Shown: piece after piece, positions 45,851 to 57,899 of the stretch
How the letters are laid out: every line of letters begins with the position of its first letter
Position numbering within the stretch: position 1 is the first letter of the stretch
Assembly: GCA_944472155.2 (NCBI GenBank)
Contig: OX235277.1
Location: 37,582,804-37,646,803, forward strand
Direction: 5' to 3'
Source of the DNA: Trichobilharzia szidati
Taxonomy: Eukaryota > Platyhelminthes > Trematoda > Strigeidida > Schistosomatidae
Length of the DNA: 64,000 nucleotides
The notes under the pieces: model-generated
The model's input: only the letters and a program-made list of their open reading frames with translations
What the model was told of the DNA's origin: nothing
Databases searched by the model: none
Program-made: the position numbers and the translations under genes

Positions 45851-46389
45851 TGTTAGTCTGGCAACATATCTTTGCTAACCACAAAATCATAAGCATTATT
45901 ATTATTCCTTTGGGGTCCGAGTGGGACATAAGGCTTCAACAACACTTTCTTCTATTCTCTCCTATCCTCTTCAGCTGGCTGGGACCATGATTGACCACAA
46001 CCTCTCAAATCCTCATTGCCACACGATCTACTTTATGTCACCGTCTCACAGACCGCCCACTCGTCGCTTCCCATTAGGAATCCACTCGAGCGATGGCCTG
46101 CATTGAGCGCGACGCCATTCGGCGGCCTTCTCAGTGGCGTATGCCCAACCGACCCCTCTGCATTTTCTCCTACATATTTGCTGAGCAATCTGTTCATCTT
46201 GGGTTTGTTGCCATATTGATGTCATCAATCATATGTTGATTATTTATCTATGGGCTGAATTTCGGTTGACGTGTACACGATACATGTATACTCTGCATTG
46301 TGGACAATAAAGTTGTTGCCACACATGTCTCAGTCAAATCTGATTCCTTTGTATCTACTCAGTGATCAGTTGACTGGAGGCGTATTACA
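45851..46389 (+). mobile_element. 3' LTR of a Gypsy-like element, split by a LINE
   Basis: Starts TGTTAGTCTGG after the polypurine tract and ends ggcgtattaca, giving TGTTA...TTACA borders. The middle (45891-46215) is a LINE insertion. Excluding it, the LTR is about 210 bp; part of it recurs at 43910-43980. Confidence 0.55.
45891..46215 (-). mobile_element. RTE-like LINE 3' end nested in the LTR
   Basis: Tail ttattattcctttggggtcc, then minus-strand C-terminus: AQQICRRKCRG and RAQCRPSLEWIPNGKRRVGG. Truncated after about 325 bases. Confidence 0.7.
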
Positions 46390-46394
46390 GTCAA

Positions 46395-46905
46395 GGTAGA
46401 CATCAACCAACAAAAGCAGTAACACTCCGTTACAACAGCTTTTTAAATAGAATACTGTTTAACTCTACTCATCAGTGATAGAGTGAAATCGATCAAGTCT
46501 GGTGTGTACTCATCACAGTATGAGGATTATCACTGAACAGTGATTTAGGCTACACTCATATACCCAAGCCATCTAGAATCACTAGACCTTATTCAGTTCA
46601 TTCACTTGTAACATACTGTTCACTTTTGATGGTTTTATATGTGTATATTTTGTATGAGATGTACAACCGGAAATTACTGTTTCGTTGAAGCATAATTTAT
46701 GAGGTGAATAAATCAGCCCTGTCGTAGCGGTGAATATGCTTTGATTACTAATTTAAAATTGTCCTAAAAATGGACCATTTAACATTTATTCTGGGCTAGG
46801 TAGGACTGATACTTTGACCAATAAGTAAGCAAAATAACAAACAAACCTTGCAAACTTGACTGATAAAATTCAGTCCACGCCAAAGGTAGAACTAGACATA
46901 TTGCA
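46395..46905. other. no recognised feature
   Basis: No gene or repeat assigned. Confidence 0.4.
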
Positions 46906-46909
46906 CTAG

Positions 46910-47130
46910 CTGCTAATGTCCAATCGAAACAAAAATATCCAGTACAGTCCTGCAGGAATTCGATCTTGATCCCAAGTAGCCTAATGGTAACGTCTCTGAC
47001 TGCAGCACTGGGTGAAGCGGGTTCAAATCTCAGGAGGGATATTAGTTCCTTCAACGTTGCAGTTACGCCTTGCTGACTGGTGGGTACCAACCAGTACGAA
47101 ACCTAGGTCACGTAAGGCTTCCTGCCTTAT
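46910..47130 (+). repeat. SINE-D, best copy
   Basis: agcctaatggtaacgtctct (A-box side), gcgggttcaaatctcagg (B box), gttccttcaacgttgcagtt, accagtacgaaacctagg and a tail. Confidence 0.7.
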
Positions 47131-47484
47131 GTATTAACTAGCTAGGTCGCAGGAATCGGCTGAGAAGTTGTAGAAGGTTTTCGGCTGACTATCAGTAATC
47201 CTGTACAGGCGATAATGACTATAAAAGTTGGTGCTTTCCTTGAAAGCTTAGTGAAAACAATTTTTTAACAAACGCAGTACTTTGAAACCTCATGTGGTTA
47301 ACTAGCTGGTCTTAATTCTTGAAGAAGACGGAAGATTAGGCATGGGACTAGCTAACATATCCAGGAAAATCAACTCAATCACTATTGAATCTTCAGAACT
47401 AGAATCAGGGAGATGAAATGACGTGGGTTGGTGAAAGTCCTCAGCCAATGTGTCTTCAATTGGTGACAGTAAAATAAGCATTAG

Positions 47485-49070
47485 GAAATAGAATATCCTT
47501 ATGATGTTTGAAACTGAGAAGGCTGCTCAGATTGTACACGAAATAAGAAGATTTGGTGAAGAAATGCTGAGGATCTGTGAGAGCAGATGAAACAGAAAAG
47601 AACTTTCCAAATTGTTTATTGCATGTGTCAATGATGTAATCTGGTCGCCCAAACGACAATCATGAACACGCTGAAAGAATGGCTGACGAAGGCTGTCATG
47701 CAGTTGGAACTATTCTTTTTCAGGATAATGATGGCAGGATTCAAATGAAAAGTTAGGAAAGTTACAATTATCCAGTGATATGCTTCTACAAACAAATGGA
47801 GAAGGAAGGAGAATTTTGCAGACAACTAAAAACAGCAAAGGACAAGATATCAAACAGCGACATGATATTAATGCCAGGCAAGTTGGAGGCAGACAACACA
47901 GGAAGACAACTCATCATGGGTTGGAACACTCTTGGCGAAATGACTGGAAAGGGAGAGCTGTTTGCAAGCTACTGAAACTTCAGTGATTTGGCGGTTGGAA
48001 GCAACATGTACAAATGCAAGAACATACACAAGGTTAAGTGAGTTTCACCAGAGAAATACACATAAAATTCATTTCAGTCTTAAGGAATGGCTTTCTATGG
48101 ACATGTGGAAGCTAATAGAGGGGAGAGGGATGGTGAAATAAAAAAAATGCTGAGTTTAATGTATAACGCACTGAATGGAGAAGTGAATGAGAGTGCTAAG
48201 AAGACAGTTCTGTGGATTCCTGGCGAATGAAGAAGAACAGGGCCCAGCTAAGAAATACATTAGAACACTAACAGATCCGATCAGAGAGCAACACAAATGA
48301 AAACAATGCAACTTAGTGAAAGAGAAGCAAAGGAAATTCAGGGCTGATAAATTCAAAGTACTCTTGAGTCGACCACCATACTGAAGCCTTCTAGGAATAC
48401 CACCAGCAGACAATGAGCACCAATCCTTCGACAAGAACAGAAGTCGTGAATACCATGACGTTACTGAAAGTCAGGAAAGCAAGACTACATGAAATCTCCC
48501 ACCTCAGAAGTACTGAAAACTGTTCCAGAAATTTCAACGGATTTGTTGACGCTGCTATTGCAGAAAGCTTGGAAGGAAGGAGAGCTGCCTTTGGACTGTT
48601 AAAATCCATCAGAATGGAGACTTAAGCTTATGCGAAAACTGGTGCGGAATCATTCTTTTACCTAGCCCAAGCAAAGTACTAAGCTGCATCATCCCAGAGA
48701 AATTAAAAGATGCTTTGGAGGGAAAATTCCACCCGGAAGAAGCTGGATTCAAGAAAAGCGAACCATGTGCGAACCTAAATGCAACGTAGCGTTGCATCAT
48801 CATCGAATACCTCAACATGGAGATCTGCTGGACATGTCATCAGGAGACAATCATGTAACACCAGATGACAGGTCCACGAAAGGAGCCTGAGGGGGGGAAG
48901 AAGAGTAGGGAAAGGGTCAGAGAGTGATAGATATGAAGGAAATCTTGTGAGGGGGAAAGCAAAACTTATGAGTCACCTAAAAAAGACTGCAGAGAAGAAA
49001 GTAAAAAAATAGAGATCTGCTGCTGAAGCCCTAGACTACGCTACACTTGCTATCTCTCTTATTCTCCTCT
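47485..49070 (+). mobile_element. RTE-like LINE with endonuclease and RT remnants
   Basis: The 5' part encodes an APE-type endonuclease remnant: EKAAQIVHEIRRFGEEMLRI near 47520, then the EFCRQLKTAKDK, DMILMP and RQLIMGWNTLGEMTGKGELF segments at 47775-47975. Linker remnants continue to 48400. An RT entry (GIILLPSPSKVLSCIIPEKL, EEAGFKK) lies at 48640-48770, after which the RT palm is deleted and a worn 3' end follows to 49070. Every domain is frame-broken. Confidence 0.75.
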
Positions 49071-49161
49071 GAGTGATAGTATACATCACTAGGCCTTGTG
49101 GATAAATTGTCATACCTGATATTCATGAAAACAATGGACATATAAGCAACAAATTACCTCC

Positions 49162-49162
49162 A

Positions 49163-49194
<32 letters not shown>
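49162..49194. repeat. (CA)n microsatellite
   Basis: About 15 CA units. Confidence 0.95.
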
Positions 49195-49196
<2 letters not shown>

Positions 49197-49199
49197 AGA

Positions 49200-49730
49200 C
49201 CAATCACAGCATAGTGAACTATTGAATTTTGAAGTGAATTTTTAGACTAAACTAACAGTACAACTAACCAGTGGTAGAAAATAGAACAAGATTAATGATC
49301 TCATTCTTTAGGTTATAACGATGTGAATCGGAGATGTTAAGCCGTAAAGTGCAAATAAACATTCTCCTCTCCCACTCCCTTTCTGTGCTTGTGTGCAGGT
49401 ACATGTTAGTGCATATGCGTGTTTGTGTGGATGTGTCTGGTGACAAAGAGATAGACAGACGCCTTGCACTGTCAGGTGATAAGCACCTCAGCTGTAGATA
49501 CGTGTATATGTGATTTATTCATATTTAAGAATCGTATTAAAATGTGTGAGAAAGTAACCAACTTTATTTCTTATGGTCAAATAGAGTGGTTACACCATTA
49601 GGGGTTCACTGGTTCACAAAATAACAGTCACCGTCTCTTGGTGTGGACAAGAGAGACTTTTCCCGTGAAACGAATGACCTTTGGTTTTAGAAAATCTAGA
49701 CGCCGAATGTCATTTCACCCTGGTGATTAG
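49200..49730. other. no recognised gene
   Basis: GTGT-rich stretch at 49390-49440; nothing else. Confidence 0.4.
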
Positions 49731-49734
49731 TAGA

Positions 49735-49970
49735 TTACAAGGTAACGTTATTTAGAGAACTGTTGAAAACTAGATGGTTCTAAATGGCTGTTTCATCCTT
49801 GTTTGGGACTCTTCAACAGCACGTGCTCTTGACTCCACACATTAGGGGTTGAATCCAGGAGCTTCATTTATGAGGTGAGATTGTTGACCGTCAGCCAGTG
49901 AGCTAATTTCATTTGCTAGTATTTGTCATTACACCCATCTAGTTACTTAATTACTTAACTCGGAACCAAT
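49735..49970 (-). repeat. SINE-B
   Basis: tggctgtttcatccttgttt, gggactcttcaacagc and a worn head; diverged. Confidence 0.55.
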
Positions 49971-50269
49971 CAAATTCTTACAAACAAACACTCGGATATT
50001 CAGTGATCAGCATTTCTCAACAGTTGTATCAGTGTCAGTTGTGGGCAAACAATATCACTAATCGTATGAGTGAAATAAACAGACGAATAGATTGTTGCAT
50101 AAAGCTATATACTACTGATCGACGGAAATGAGTAGTTGTATAAACTCATATGAACCATTAGTGCTTGCCGCGTAGCCAGTCAGATCGAAGTGACTGAACA
50201 GTTAATATTACTGTAAGAAAAAGAAGACCGGTAAGGCTCAGAGGAAATGCCTACTAAGGCAAGACCATT

Positions 50270-50530
50270 GTAGGTACATAAATTTGATATACCATATGTT
50301 CAATGCTTTATTTGCACATCATTTGCAAATTGGTCGAATATCACCACATTCGATAGCTTGTTGGATTCTGAACAGTGTTTCTAACGGTCTTCTCACAGTT
50401 CTGTTCTTCGACTGCTTTTTCCAGTGTCCGAAACATATTGTCGCCTTTCTGAATTCGTTTAATGACATACTACTTATATCTGATTATAAGAAGCACTCAC
50501 CACAGTACCAAGCAGGCTAAATATTTTGGT
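50270..50530 (+). repeat. dispersed repeat R, copy 2
   Basis: Matches 30090-30345 in inverted orientation (gtaggtacataaatttgata at one end; ataagtagtatgtca on minus at the other). Function unknown. Confidence 0.55.
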
Positions 50531-50589
50531 GATCTAAATAGTTTCGGTTTCCAGAAGGAAGTGTGATTAAATGTCACCTCGTACTCTTT

Positions 50590-51600
50590 GAAATTCAAAT
50601 TAATTTACAATTTCCTTCTTATCGACTGGTAAATTTTATCTATGTTAGTGTGTCTGTTGATTGACGATTCACTGGAATACCAGGCTTCTAAAAATCCTCT
50701 AGCATGCTTGGTTCTTCCTCTGTCTAATATTTGAACGCTTTCCCAGTCTAATTGATGTCCATGGTTGTCTGTTTGCAGCGATATGAGGTAGTGGATGTCA
50801 TGTCTTTTGACGGTTAGCTTATGTTCATGGATACGAAAACGAAGAGGGCGTCCACTCTGGCGAGTGTAGTGTTTCCCTCAGTTGTTTCAACTTATTTTGT
50901 AGATGATGTTGGTTTTATCTTCTTTCACTGTTGAGTCTTTTGGGTGATACAGAGCCAGCTGAGTAAAGCGATTTTGTTGGTTTGTGTGCGGCGTCAATTC
51001 TTAAAGGTTTGAAGAGTCTTGTCGTGATTTCTGACATGCCCTTTGTATACGGTTGGGGGATTTTCTTTGCGCTTCGTTTGACAGCCTTTAATTTGGTAGG
51101 TTGGCTTGGGGGTAGATTTCTTTTGATGCAGTTCCGAGGATATCCACTCTTTTGGAAGTCGTCCATTATATATCTTTCTTCAATTTTCCTTAAGGTAGGA
51201 GTGCTGTAATGAGTCCTGGCTCTCTTGAATCATGTTTGTGTACAACTCATTTTGTGTGTTATTGGGTTGTTTCTGTTCTTGTAATTGAGTATTTAGTCTG
51301 TGTGATTTAAGTTTCTATAAACATGAATTTCTAATTTTCCTGTGTTTGTTGGCTTGACTAAGACGTCCAAAAATGGGATTATGTTCTCGGATTCTCCTTC
51401 TTTTGTGAATCTGATGTCGTTTAAGATGCTGCTTATAAAGTTTTGAGCTTTGTCCAAATCGTTTCTTTTGATTATTGCGATTGTGTCATCTACGTAACGT
51501 GTGCACATTTTGGGTTGGATCTTCGGTAGGATTATGTTTTCGAGTCTTTGTATCATAGTTTCTGCAATTAGACCTAATATGGGCCATCCCATGGGTGTTA
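50590..51600 (-). mobile_element. PLE, reverse transcriptase to GIY-YIG
   Basis: Minus coding. 51293-51592: MGWPILGLIAETMIQRLE, MCTRYVDDTIAIIKR (the RT catalytic YVDD box), FLDVLVKPTNTGKLEIHVYR. 50915-51166: the linker (TTRLFKPLRIDAAHKPTKSL). 50600-50910: a GIY-YIG domain (KHYTRQSGRPLRFRIHEHK, where YTRQS replaces YIGQS) ending AWYSSESSINRHTNIDKIYQ. The N-terminus is truncated at 51600. Close to the 5325-5695 PLE type. Confidence 0.8.
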
Positions 51601-51864
51601 TTTTAATTGTTATTGTGCTTACAAAGCATCCCTAAGCTGTTCTACAGGTGTATGCGTGTGTGTGAGCGAATATTTGTGACTTGGAGTAGAATTAGCAGTT
51701 CAATTAGTATAGGATAGCTTATATCAACACGTCTTGTCTCTACTCATATATTCTAAAGATAATAAATAAAGATAAACACTGAATGTGTTTTTTATATGCA
51801 GACTGAACATTTCAGTAGGCTGAAATATATTCGGTGGCATAACTCACTGAGTTGTTTGCATGTT

Positions 51865-52275
51865 AAAGCATTTCCAGGAGGTTCTAGACTTTCGTCAACA
51901 GTCGCCTTCTCCGCTCCATGCTGAAGATCAAATGCCCATCAGAAAGGACAAGCAACAAGGAACTTTGTCACGCAACGAATCAGCCAAGAACATATCGGCT
52001 ATTAGAAATGCCGTAGGAAATGGAGAAATAGACTGGGTATGATCTGAGAAGACTCCCTGATGGCATCATGTGACAGGCCCCCGAGTGGAATTCACACGGA
52101 AGGTGATGATTTGAGCATTGGTTCTAGTTTGGCATGAAGTAGATAATTTGAAGAGGAGGAAATGAAACCTTATAGGTCACTCGTGGGGCTAGCTAAGTAA
52201 CACTGCAGAAAACAGAGTGAATTGAAGATATACTGTTGAAGGCGTATGTCCCACTTGAAACCCACGGAATAAAAT
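51865..52275 (+). mobile_element. RTE-like LINE 3' end
   Basis: Remnants of the HAEDQMPIRKDKQQGTLSRN region, then the truncated WIDWV area and the terminal tcccacttgaaacccacgg. Ends about 230 bases from exon 2. Confidence 0.6.
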
Positions 52276-52502
52276 TATGATAATGTCAAACTGTAACTTT
52301 AGATGTTCGCTCTCTGGATCAAGACCCGAATCACAATAGAGATAACTTGAAAAATGGTAATATACTATTAAAGATAAGATTATCCTTGGACAAGAAACAA
52401 GAAGTGCAAACACTTTAAAACAAAGGAGCATTAAATCAAGGCATTCACAACTACTTATAAATAAAACTAGGCGTAAAATGATTAGTAGTATGATTCACTT
52501 AC

Positions 52503-52691
52503 CGGTGAACTATTATGCATTGGCTTGGTTACATTGTTATTGAAGGTGTGTTCTAATGAGCACCGTTGCCTAGGCTGTTGATTCGACGATGGTGGAGTTT
52601 CATTCAAAGATGATTCTATATACATGTAGTTATTCTGAGCATAATTATCTGCATTGCCTCCATCATTTTCAATGGAGAAAGAAGTTTTCAG
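52503..52691 (-). CDS. internal exon 2 of the host gene (63 codons)
   Basis: The acceptor is ttttaattccag just above 52691 and the donor is a consensus gtaagt at 52497-52502. The exon is open in phase 0 for 63 codons, from LKTSFSIEND to KPMHNSSP. It holds an acidic, Tyr-containing stretch (NNYMYIESS) followed by a Pro/Ser/Gln segment (ETPPSSNQQPRQR). No domain is recognised. Too short to stand out as an open frame, it was found by reading splice sites. Its phases match the exons on either side, which is the main support. Confidence 0.72.
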
Positions 52692-52769
52692 CTGGAATTA
52701 AAATGGAACAAAATGATAAAAATAATAACTACAGACAACTATATAATAAAGCATTAGGGTAATTCTTGC

Positions 52770-53070
52770 AGCAAATGCATGTCTCAGTGGATGGATTAAA
52801 TGGTCTACCAGCAACGTGAATGTCTTGGCTGCGTATTGCTGAGGAGTACCGAACTTAGATGAAAAGTACATCTGTGTTTTGGTGATAGAATGCTAGCCAG
52901 GGTTTGTTTGCAGCGCCGGTGCACTCCTAAACCTCGTGCAGTTGGCAGTGAACATGGTGAAGAGAGAAGGTCGAGCATATGCATCCTGATAGGCGACAAC
53001 ACTGCCGCCACTGAAACTTGATGCCTTATGTTCAAGACGCAAAGGAATGATGGAGAAGATATGGTGAATA
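52770..53070 (+). repeat. SINE-C, diverged
   Basis: ggattaaatggtctaccagc (A-box side), then ggtgcactcctaaacctcgt, actgccgccactgaaactt and the tail atgccttatgttcaa. Confidence 0.5.
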
Positions 53071-53274
53071 TGAACAATAAATTGTGAATAATACAGTCTC
53101 ACTATGTGATGTGTGGAATTTAAAATTATGAAATGTTCCCATGTCATGAATTAAAAGTCAGTCTGAATGATGAAGAATATTATTCTCGGCTAAATTCTTT
53201 TCTAGTCATAATAGAAAGGAACGTGACAAGTTGGTTCAAAGTTGTGAAAGGTGTCTAGTGAGTCTAAATTATTA

Positions 53275-55900
53275 TTTATTATAGAAAATTCATTTGGGTT
53301 TCAGGTGGAATATAGGGCTCCAACAACCCATATCCACTTTCTTCTATTCTCTTCTGTCCTCTTCATCTGGCTGTGGCCATGACTGACCATAATCTCTCAT
53401 CTCCTCCTTATCACACGACTCCTCCATGTCGCCCTCGTACCGGCGGCAAACTTGTCACTTCCCGCAGAGATTCCACTTGAGCAATGATCTGCATTGGGCG
53501 TGATGTCATTCAACGGTCTTCTCAACGTATTACTAATCAATCCACCTGCATTTTCTGCCATATATTTGTTAAGCAATTGGCTCTTGCTTAATTCCTTGCC
53601 TCACAGAGTTTCTTGTTGCTAATTCTTTCTGGCCGGCTGGCCGACCATTTGATCTTCAGTATGGAGGTAGCGAAGGGGGAAGCTTTTGATAAAAGTCTCT
53701 GTTAACTTGTTGGATATCCTTTTCATGAAGTTTTGGGCAAATTTCTGACCCCCAAAGAAGCAGTGACTGACTGACTTCACATTTGTGTTGAAAATCCGAA
53801 TCTTGTTCTTTATCCTGGTTGAGTGAGTGCGGAAGATTTCCAAACTGGTTCCAGGTGTGCGAAGGCGGTTTTGCGTTTCCGATTCTGGCTGGCTGTCTGT
53901 GTCTGACATCTTCATCCGTGCTGACTGCCTGTGGTTAAAACCGTGCTTCTCAGCCGCATAAGTGAAGCGATTAACTTCTGTCGAATTTCTTCCGTCGAAG
54001 GTGTTTGCTGTTCGTTGGTGTTGCTGTTGGTGGTGTTTGACGGGTATCTTCATCACTTCTATCTCTACCTTCTCTATGTTCACCTGGAGTCCTGTCTCCG
54101 CTGCCTACCCGCCTCTTCAGCCAGTTTATTGGTTTCAGTCTGCAAGTCTTTGAATTTATGTGACATTAAACATAAATCGTCCACTGCAATATCTAGATCT
54201 TCTAAAGTCTTCTTATCGACCAGTCCGACGTATTCCTGTCTCTTCACTCCTTGTGCACAGCTTGACGCATAATCCAGTCCGCAACAACTGGGAATTTCAT
54301 CGGTGATAATAGGCAGTCAGCCAGATTGTCTTACTCCTGTCTTCTTTACTTCGAACGCCTCACTGAGTTTTCCGTTGTGGATCACTTGACACTTGGAAGG
54401 CATTGTCATATAGCTAGCCAGATGTTAAATCAGGTTGATAAACACTTGAACAGTGCACGCTGTAGTGCTTGAAAAGGTGGCCTTTCTTCAACTCAGTAGG
54501 CACCTTTCCTTTCTTCCAAACCCTTTGCACTTATAGCGTGAGCACATCTGCCGGAGTCTCTACGTCCGTTTACAGCGCTTCGGGGGAAATTCTATCTGGC
54601 AGTGTTGCCTTCCTGGAATTCAGCAGCTTGATCGCATTCATAATTTCTGTTTTCGTTGGAGGACCGGTGTCCACTGGAAGGCTGTACTGTGAGTGCTGTT
54701 GATGGTATTTCTAGGCGAAATGAAGATGATGGTCAATTCAACAGTCCTTTACAATGATCGGCCTATTGTTTTATTTCTTTCTCCTCCTTGATGGTCAGGT
54801 TCTCTTCAACGTCTTTTATTGGCTTCATCATCTGGGTTGATCTCTTCCCGGAAGAGACTTGGTTGTCTGAAATAATGTTCTGAGGTCTGTTTTACCTGCG
54901 TCTACCTGCCTGTTCTGCTTCAGTTGCCAGAGCGTCGTAGAATTGTCTTTTTTCTTTCCTAGCACTCTTCTTAGTTCTTCATTCAGTGCAGTGTACACTG
55001 AACTTCGCTTCTCCTTCTGTTGTCCATCTTTGCACTGAGTCATCTTTTCCACCATCCTCATCTTCTCTCTTCTATTAGTTTCCAGGTATCCATTGATAAC
55101 CATTCCTTGTCGTGTCTCCTCTATTTTTCCTAGAACAGTTGTACGCGTTTCTTTGAACATCACCTTCACAGGGTTTCAATGCGCCTCCACGCAGGTCTCT
55201 TTAGTGGCACTACGTATTGTCTCCGACTTTGCTCTGGTTCTGATCTGTAGTGAAGGTGTCCCTTGTAGTTTTATCCTTTAGTTTCTGAATGTTGAGCTTG
55301 AATTGTGGTCTGTGTCTAGTTTTTTTGAGGGATTTCAGCTTCACCTTGAAGGTTCCTTGAACTCTATGGTGATCTGAGTCCACATAAGGTTCTTTTCTCG
55401 ACTTTGTGTCCAGCAGGCTGGCTGAGTCTCCATTTCCTTGAGAAGAATTGAGATGAAGTCTTTTTGGTTTGTGGTGAGTTCATCGGGCGAAATCCATGTT
55501 GCTTTGTGTATATTCTTGTGACTGTACACTCTGCCTCCGATCACCGAATCATTGACAGCGCAGAAGTCGGTGAACAGTTCTCCCTTCTCATACATTTCTC
55601 CGAGCAAGAGCCCCTCGACCCATGTTGAGTTCTCTTCCTGCATTATCAGGTCCCAGTTTGACATTCATATCACCTATGAGGATTTCGATGTTGCCATTCA
55701 GGGTGTTGTCGACTACTTTTTGTAGTTGTCGGCAAAACTTTTCTTTCTTCTCTTGTTCCGCTTTGTTTGTAGCACTGTGTGTAGCATTGGATAATTGTGA
55801 CATTCCTTCCTTCCTTTTGAGTTCCATTCTATTCGCAAGGATAATTCATTCGCACTATCTTTGTTCCAGCATACTTTGAGTGGAATTTCACCTCTTTTAT
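53275..55900 (-). mobile_element. RTE-like LINE, longest copy, endonuclease to 3' end
   Basis: Minus coding over 2.6 kb. Endonuclease part 55341-55827: EKFCRQLQKVVDNTLNGNIE, ILIGDMNVKLGPDNAGREL, DFCAVNDSVIGG, HKNIHKATWISPD. A linker with the KEKRSSVYTALNEEL frame lies at 54828-55169. RT remnants (54160-54400) include QVIHNGKLSEAFEVK and a DLDIAVDDLCLMSHK box in which FADD is disrupted. The 3' part at 53619-54083 has INTFDGRNSTEVNRFTY and FNTNVKSVSHCFF. The RT fingers are deleted. Not autonomous. Confidence 0.85.
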
Positions 55901-55956
55901 TCCATTATTATTACTATAATAATTATTATTATAGCCACACGGTAGTATGCAGACTA

Positions 55957-57052
55957 TTAACATATGTGTAACACTTGGGCACTGTGGTAGTAAGTAATTC
56001 CATATTAGTTTGTTTATTAGATATATCACACAGTGAGTGAAACAGTATTATTTACTGAATGACGTTTCGAACACAATCTAGTATTGTTCATAATCATACC
56101 AATTAATTATAATCACACGACTTTGAAACTTGAGTTTTATGGTTTCTGTTCTCTCCTATTTGTCGTCGCTGGGGTAGTAGAATTTTCTAGATATCTGGGA
56201 CAGGTGTTGAATCACTCCTATTACACGTATTCTCTCTCAGTTGATTCGATAAACAAAGCTTCTTTTATCAATCTCTCCCTAAACCCTGTGAAATTAGATT
56301 TTAAAACTGTCATCCTATTCCATCCTATTGTATGGTTGTATGTAACTACATGCGATGAGTGCTATAGCTGAACTATTCTCTAGATTTCTTATCTTATTTG
56401 GAAGGCTGCCCAAAAGCCTTACATAGAATTCTTAACAAGGCACGAATAAAAGTGGTTGGCATTCAAACCCACAAACTCAATTAGAAACAAGCTTTGTCGG
56501 TTAAAGGATCAATCCTGTGGAGCCTTTAAAACAGAACAACTTAGTTTATTTAAAACCCTGCCTGCGATGACTGTCAGGTCAAAGTAGTAGAACAGCGGCA
56601 GTCAAACTAGCTGAACATAAAAACCTAGCAAAATCTAGATTAGTTGACCCGAATACGGTAAGAAATCTAGAGAATAGTTGAGCCAACGCAAGCGCTACAT
56701 GCAATTACACACAATCATGCAATAGGATGGGGCAAGATGACAGTTCTAAAATCTAATACAGCTAACATGATGGAGAGATTGATAACAGAAGCTTTGTTTA
56801 TCGAATCAACTGAGAGAGAATACGTGTAATAGGAGTGATTCAACACCTGTCCCAGATATCTAGAAAATTCTACTACCCCAACGACGACAGAGAGGAGAGA
56901 ACAAAAAAAACCCATAAAACTCAAGTTTCAAAGTCGTGTGATTATAATTAATTGGTATGATTATGAACAATACTAGATTGTGTTCGAAACGTCATCCAGT
57001 ATGTAATGATACTGTTTCACTGTAATATATCTAATAAGCAAACTAATATGGA
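55957..57052 (+). mobile_element. palindromic PLE, arms ~400 bp, 13-bp duplication
   Basis: Left arm 55960-56403 and right arm 56655-57052 are inverted copies; arms contain tttcgaacacaatcta and its complement. The 250-base centre has a plus-strand remnant (EHKNLAKSRLVDPNTVRNLE) whose C-terminal end runs into the right arm. No RT. agtatgcagacta at 55944-55956 and 57053-57065 is a 13-bp target duplication. Same family as 35461-36858. Confidence 0.8.
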
Positions 57053-57065
57053 AGTATGCAGACTA

Positions 57066-57640
57066 CCTTTTTTGGCTTTGACTCAAATTCATCATATGAC
57101 TACAGTATTGTGAATGATACTACACTTTTAGACAGATAAACAAAGAAAAACAAAAAAAATCTTTAAAGCGTTGTCTCCAAATATGAATTACCAAAATTAA
57201 CACTGTGAGTGAGTGAGTGCGTGAGTGGGTGACAGAGAAACATAGAGAGAGAGAAGAAACAAAACTTAGCAATACCATTGACTACTGCAATTCTGAGCGT
57301 AACAACAGACCACTTGACACTAAATTGATTGTATGTGACTCAGTTCGATTTAAAAAAAATATAAGCATTACTCTGTTATTTAAGTTACTCATTGAAGAAT
57401 AACTCTATAAGGAATGTGAATTATAGTTGTTACCTAGTCTATGCTACAGAATGTCAACTATGCTCACACCATACGCTCAGAGATAATCAGGCAACCTATT
57501 GAATTCATACGAGAAATAAAACGAGATCTTGGTTGAACTAACCGTAATCTAGCTCCTGTATCAAACCCACCTCAGTAAGAGTAGGGGAAAATTAGTCATT
57601 GCAAAAAACGAATTTGGGTATCGCGACACAGTATAGTCTC
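57066..57640. other. no recognised gene
   Basis: A gtgagtgagt run at 57203 and AT-rich sequence only. Confidence 0.4.
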
Positions 57641-57644
57641 ATCA

Positions 57645-57895
57645 TTTATTTCTTCTTCCTTTTCCTTCACAGCAGAACATAAGGCTTCAAGCTAGAGGCT
57701 TGAAGTTTCAGTAGCAGTGGTGTTTTTATTTTATAAGGGTTGAGATTGCTAGCCTCATGCGCCACCTTCCCTATTTACTTGTTTTATTACTGGCTTGTTG
57801 AAGTAAAGGAGTGCGTCTGTGGCTGGGGATCGAACCCCGGACCACATGAAGCGTGGTTGGTGAGCATTCTACCACCAAGCCACCGCCGCAAATAT
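57645..57895 (-). repeat. SINE-C, full length
   Basis: On minus: tRNA-like head ggcttggtggtagaatgctc, gggttcgatcccc, internal gaggctagcaatctc, then tttcaagcctctagc and the LINE-like tail. The best copy for defining the family. Confidence 0.75.
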
Positions 57896-57899
57896 ATTT

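Noticed and set aside
49162..49194. (CA)n run as a regulatory site
   Set aside because: Simple microsatellite in a gene-free intron stretch; no motif beyond the repeat.
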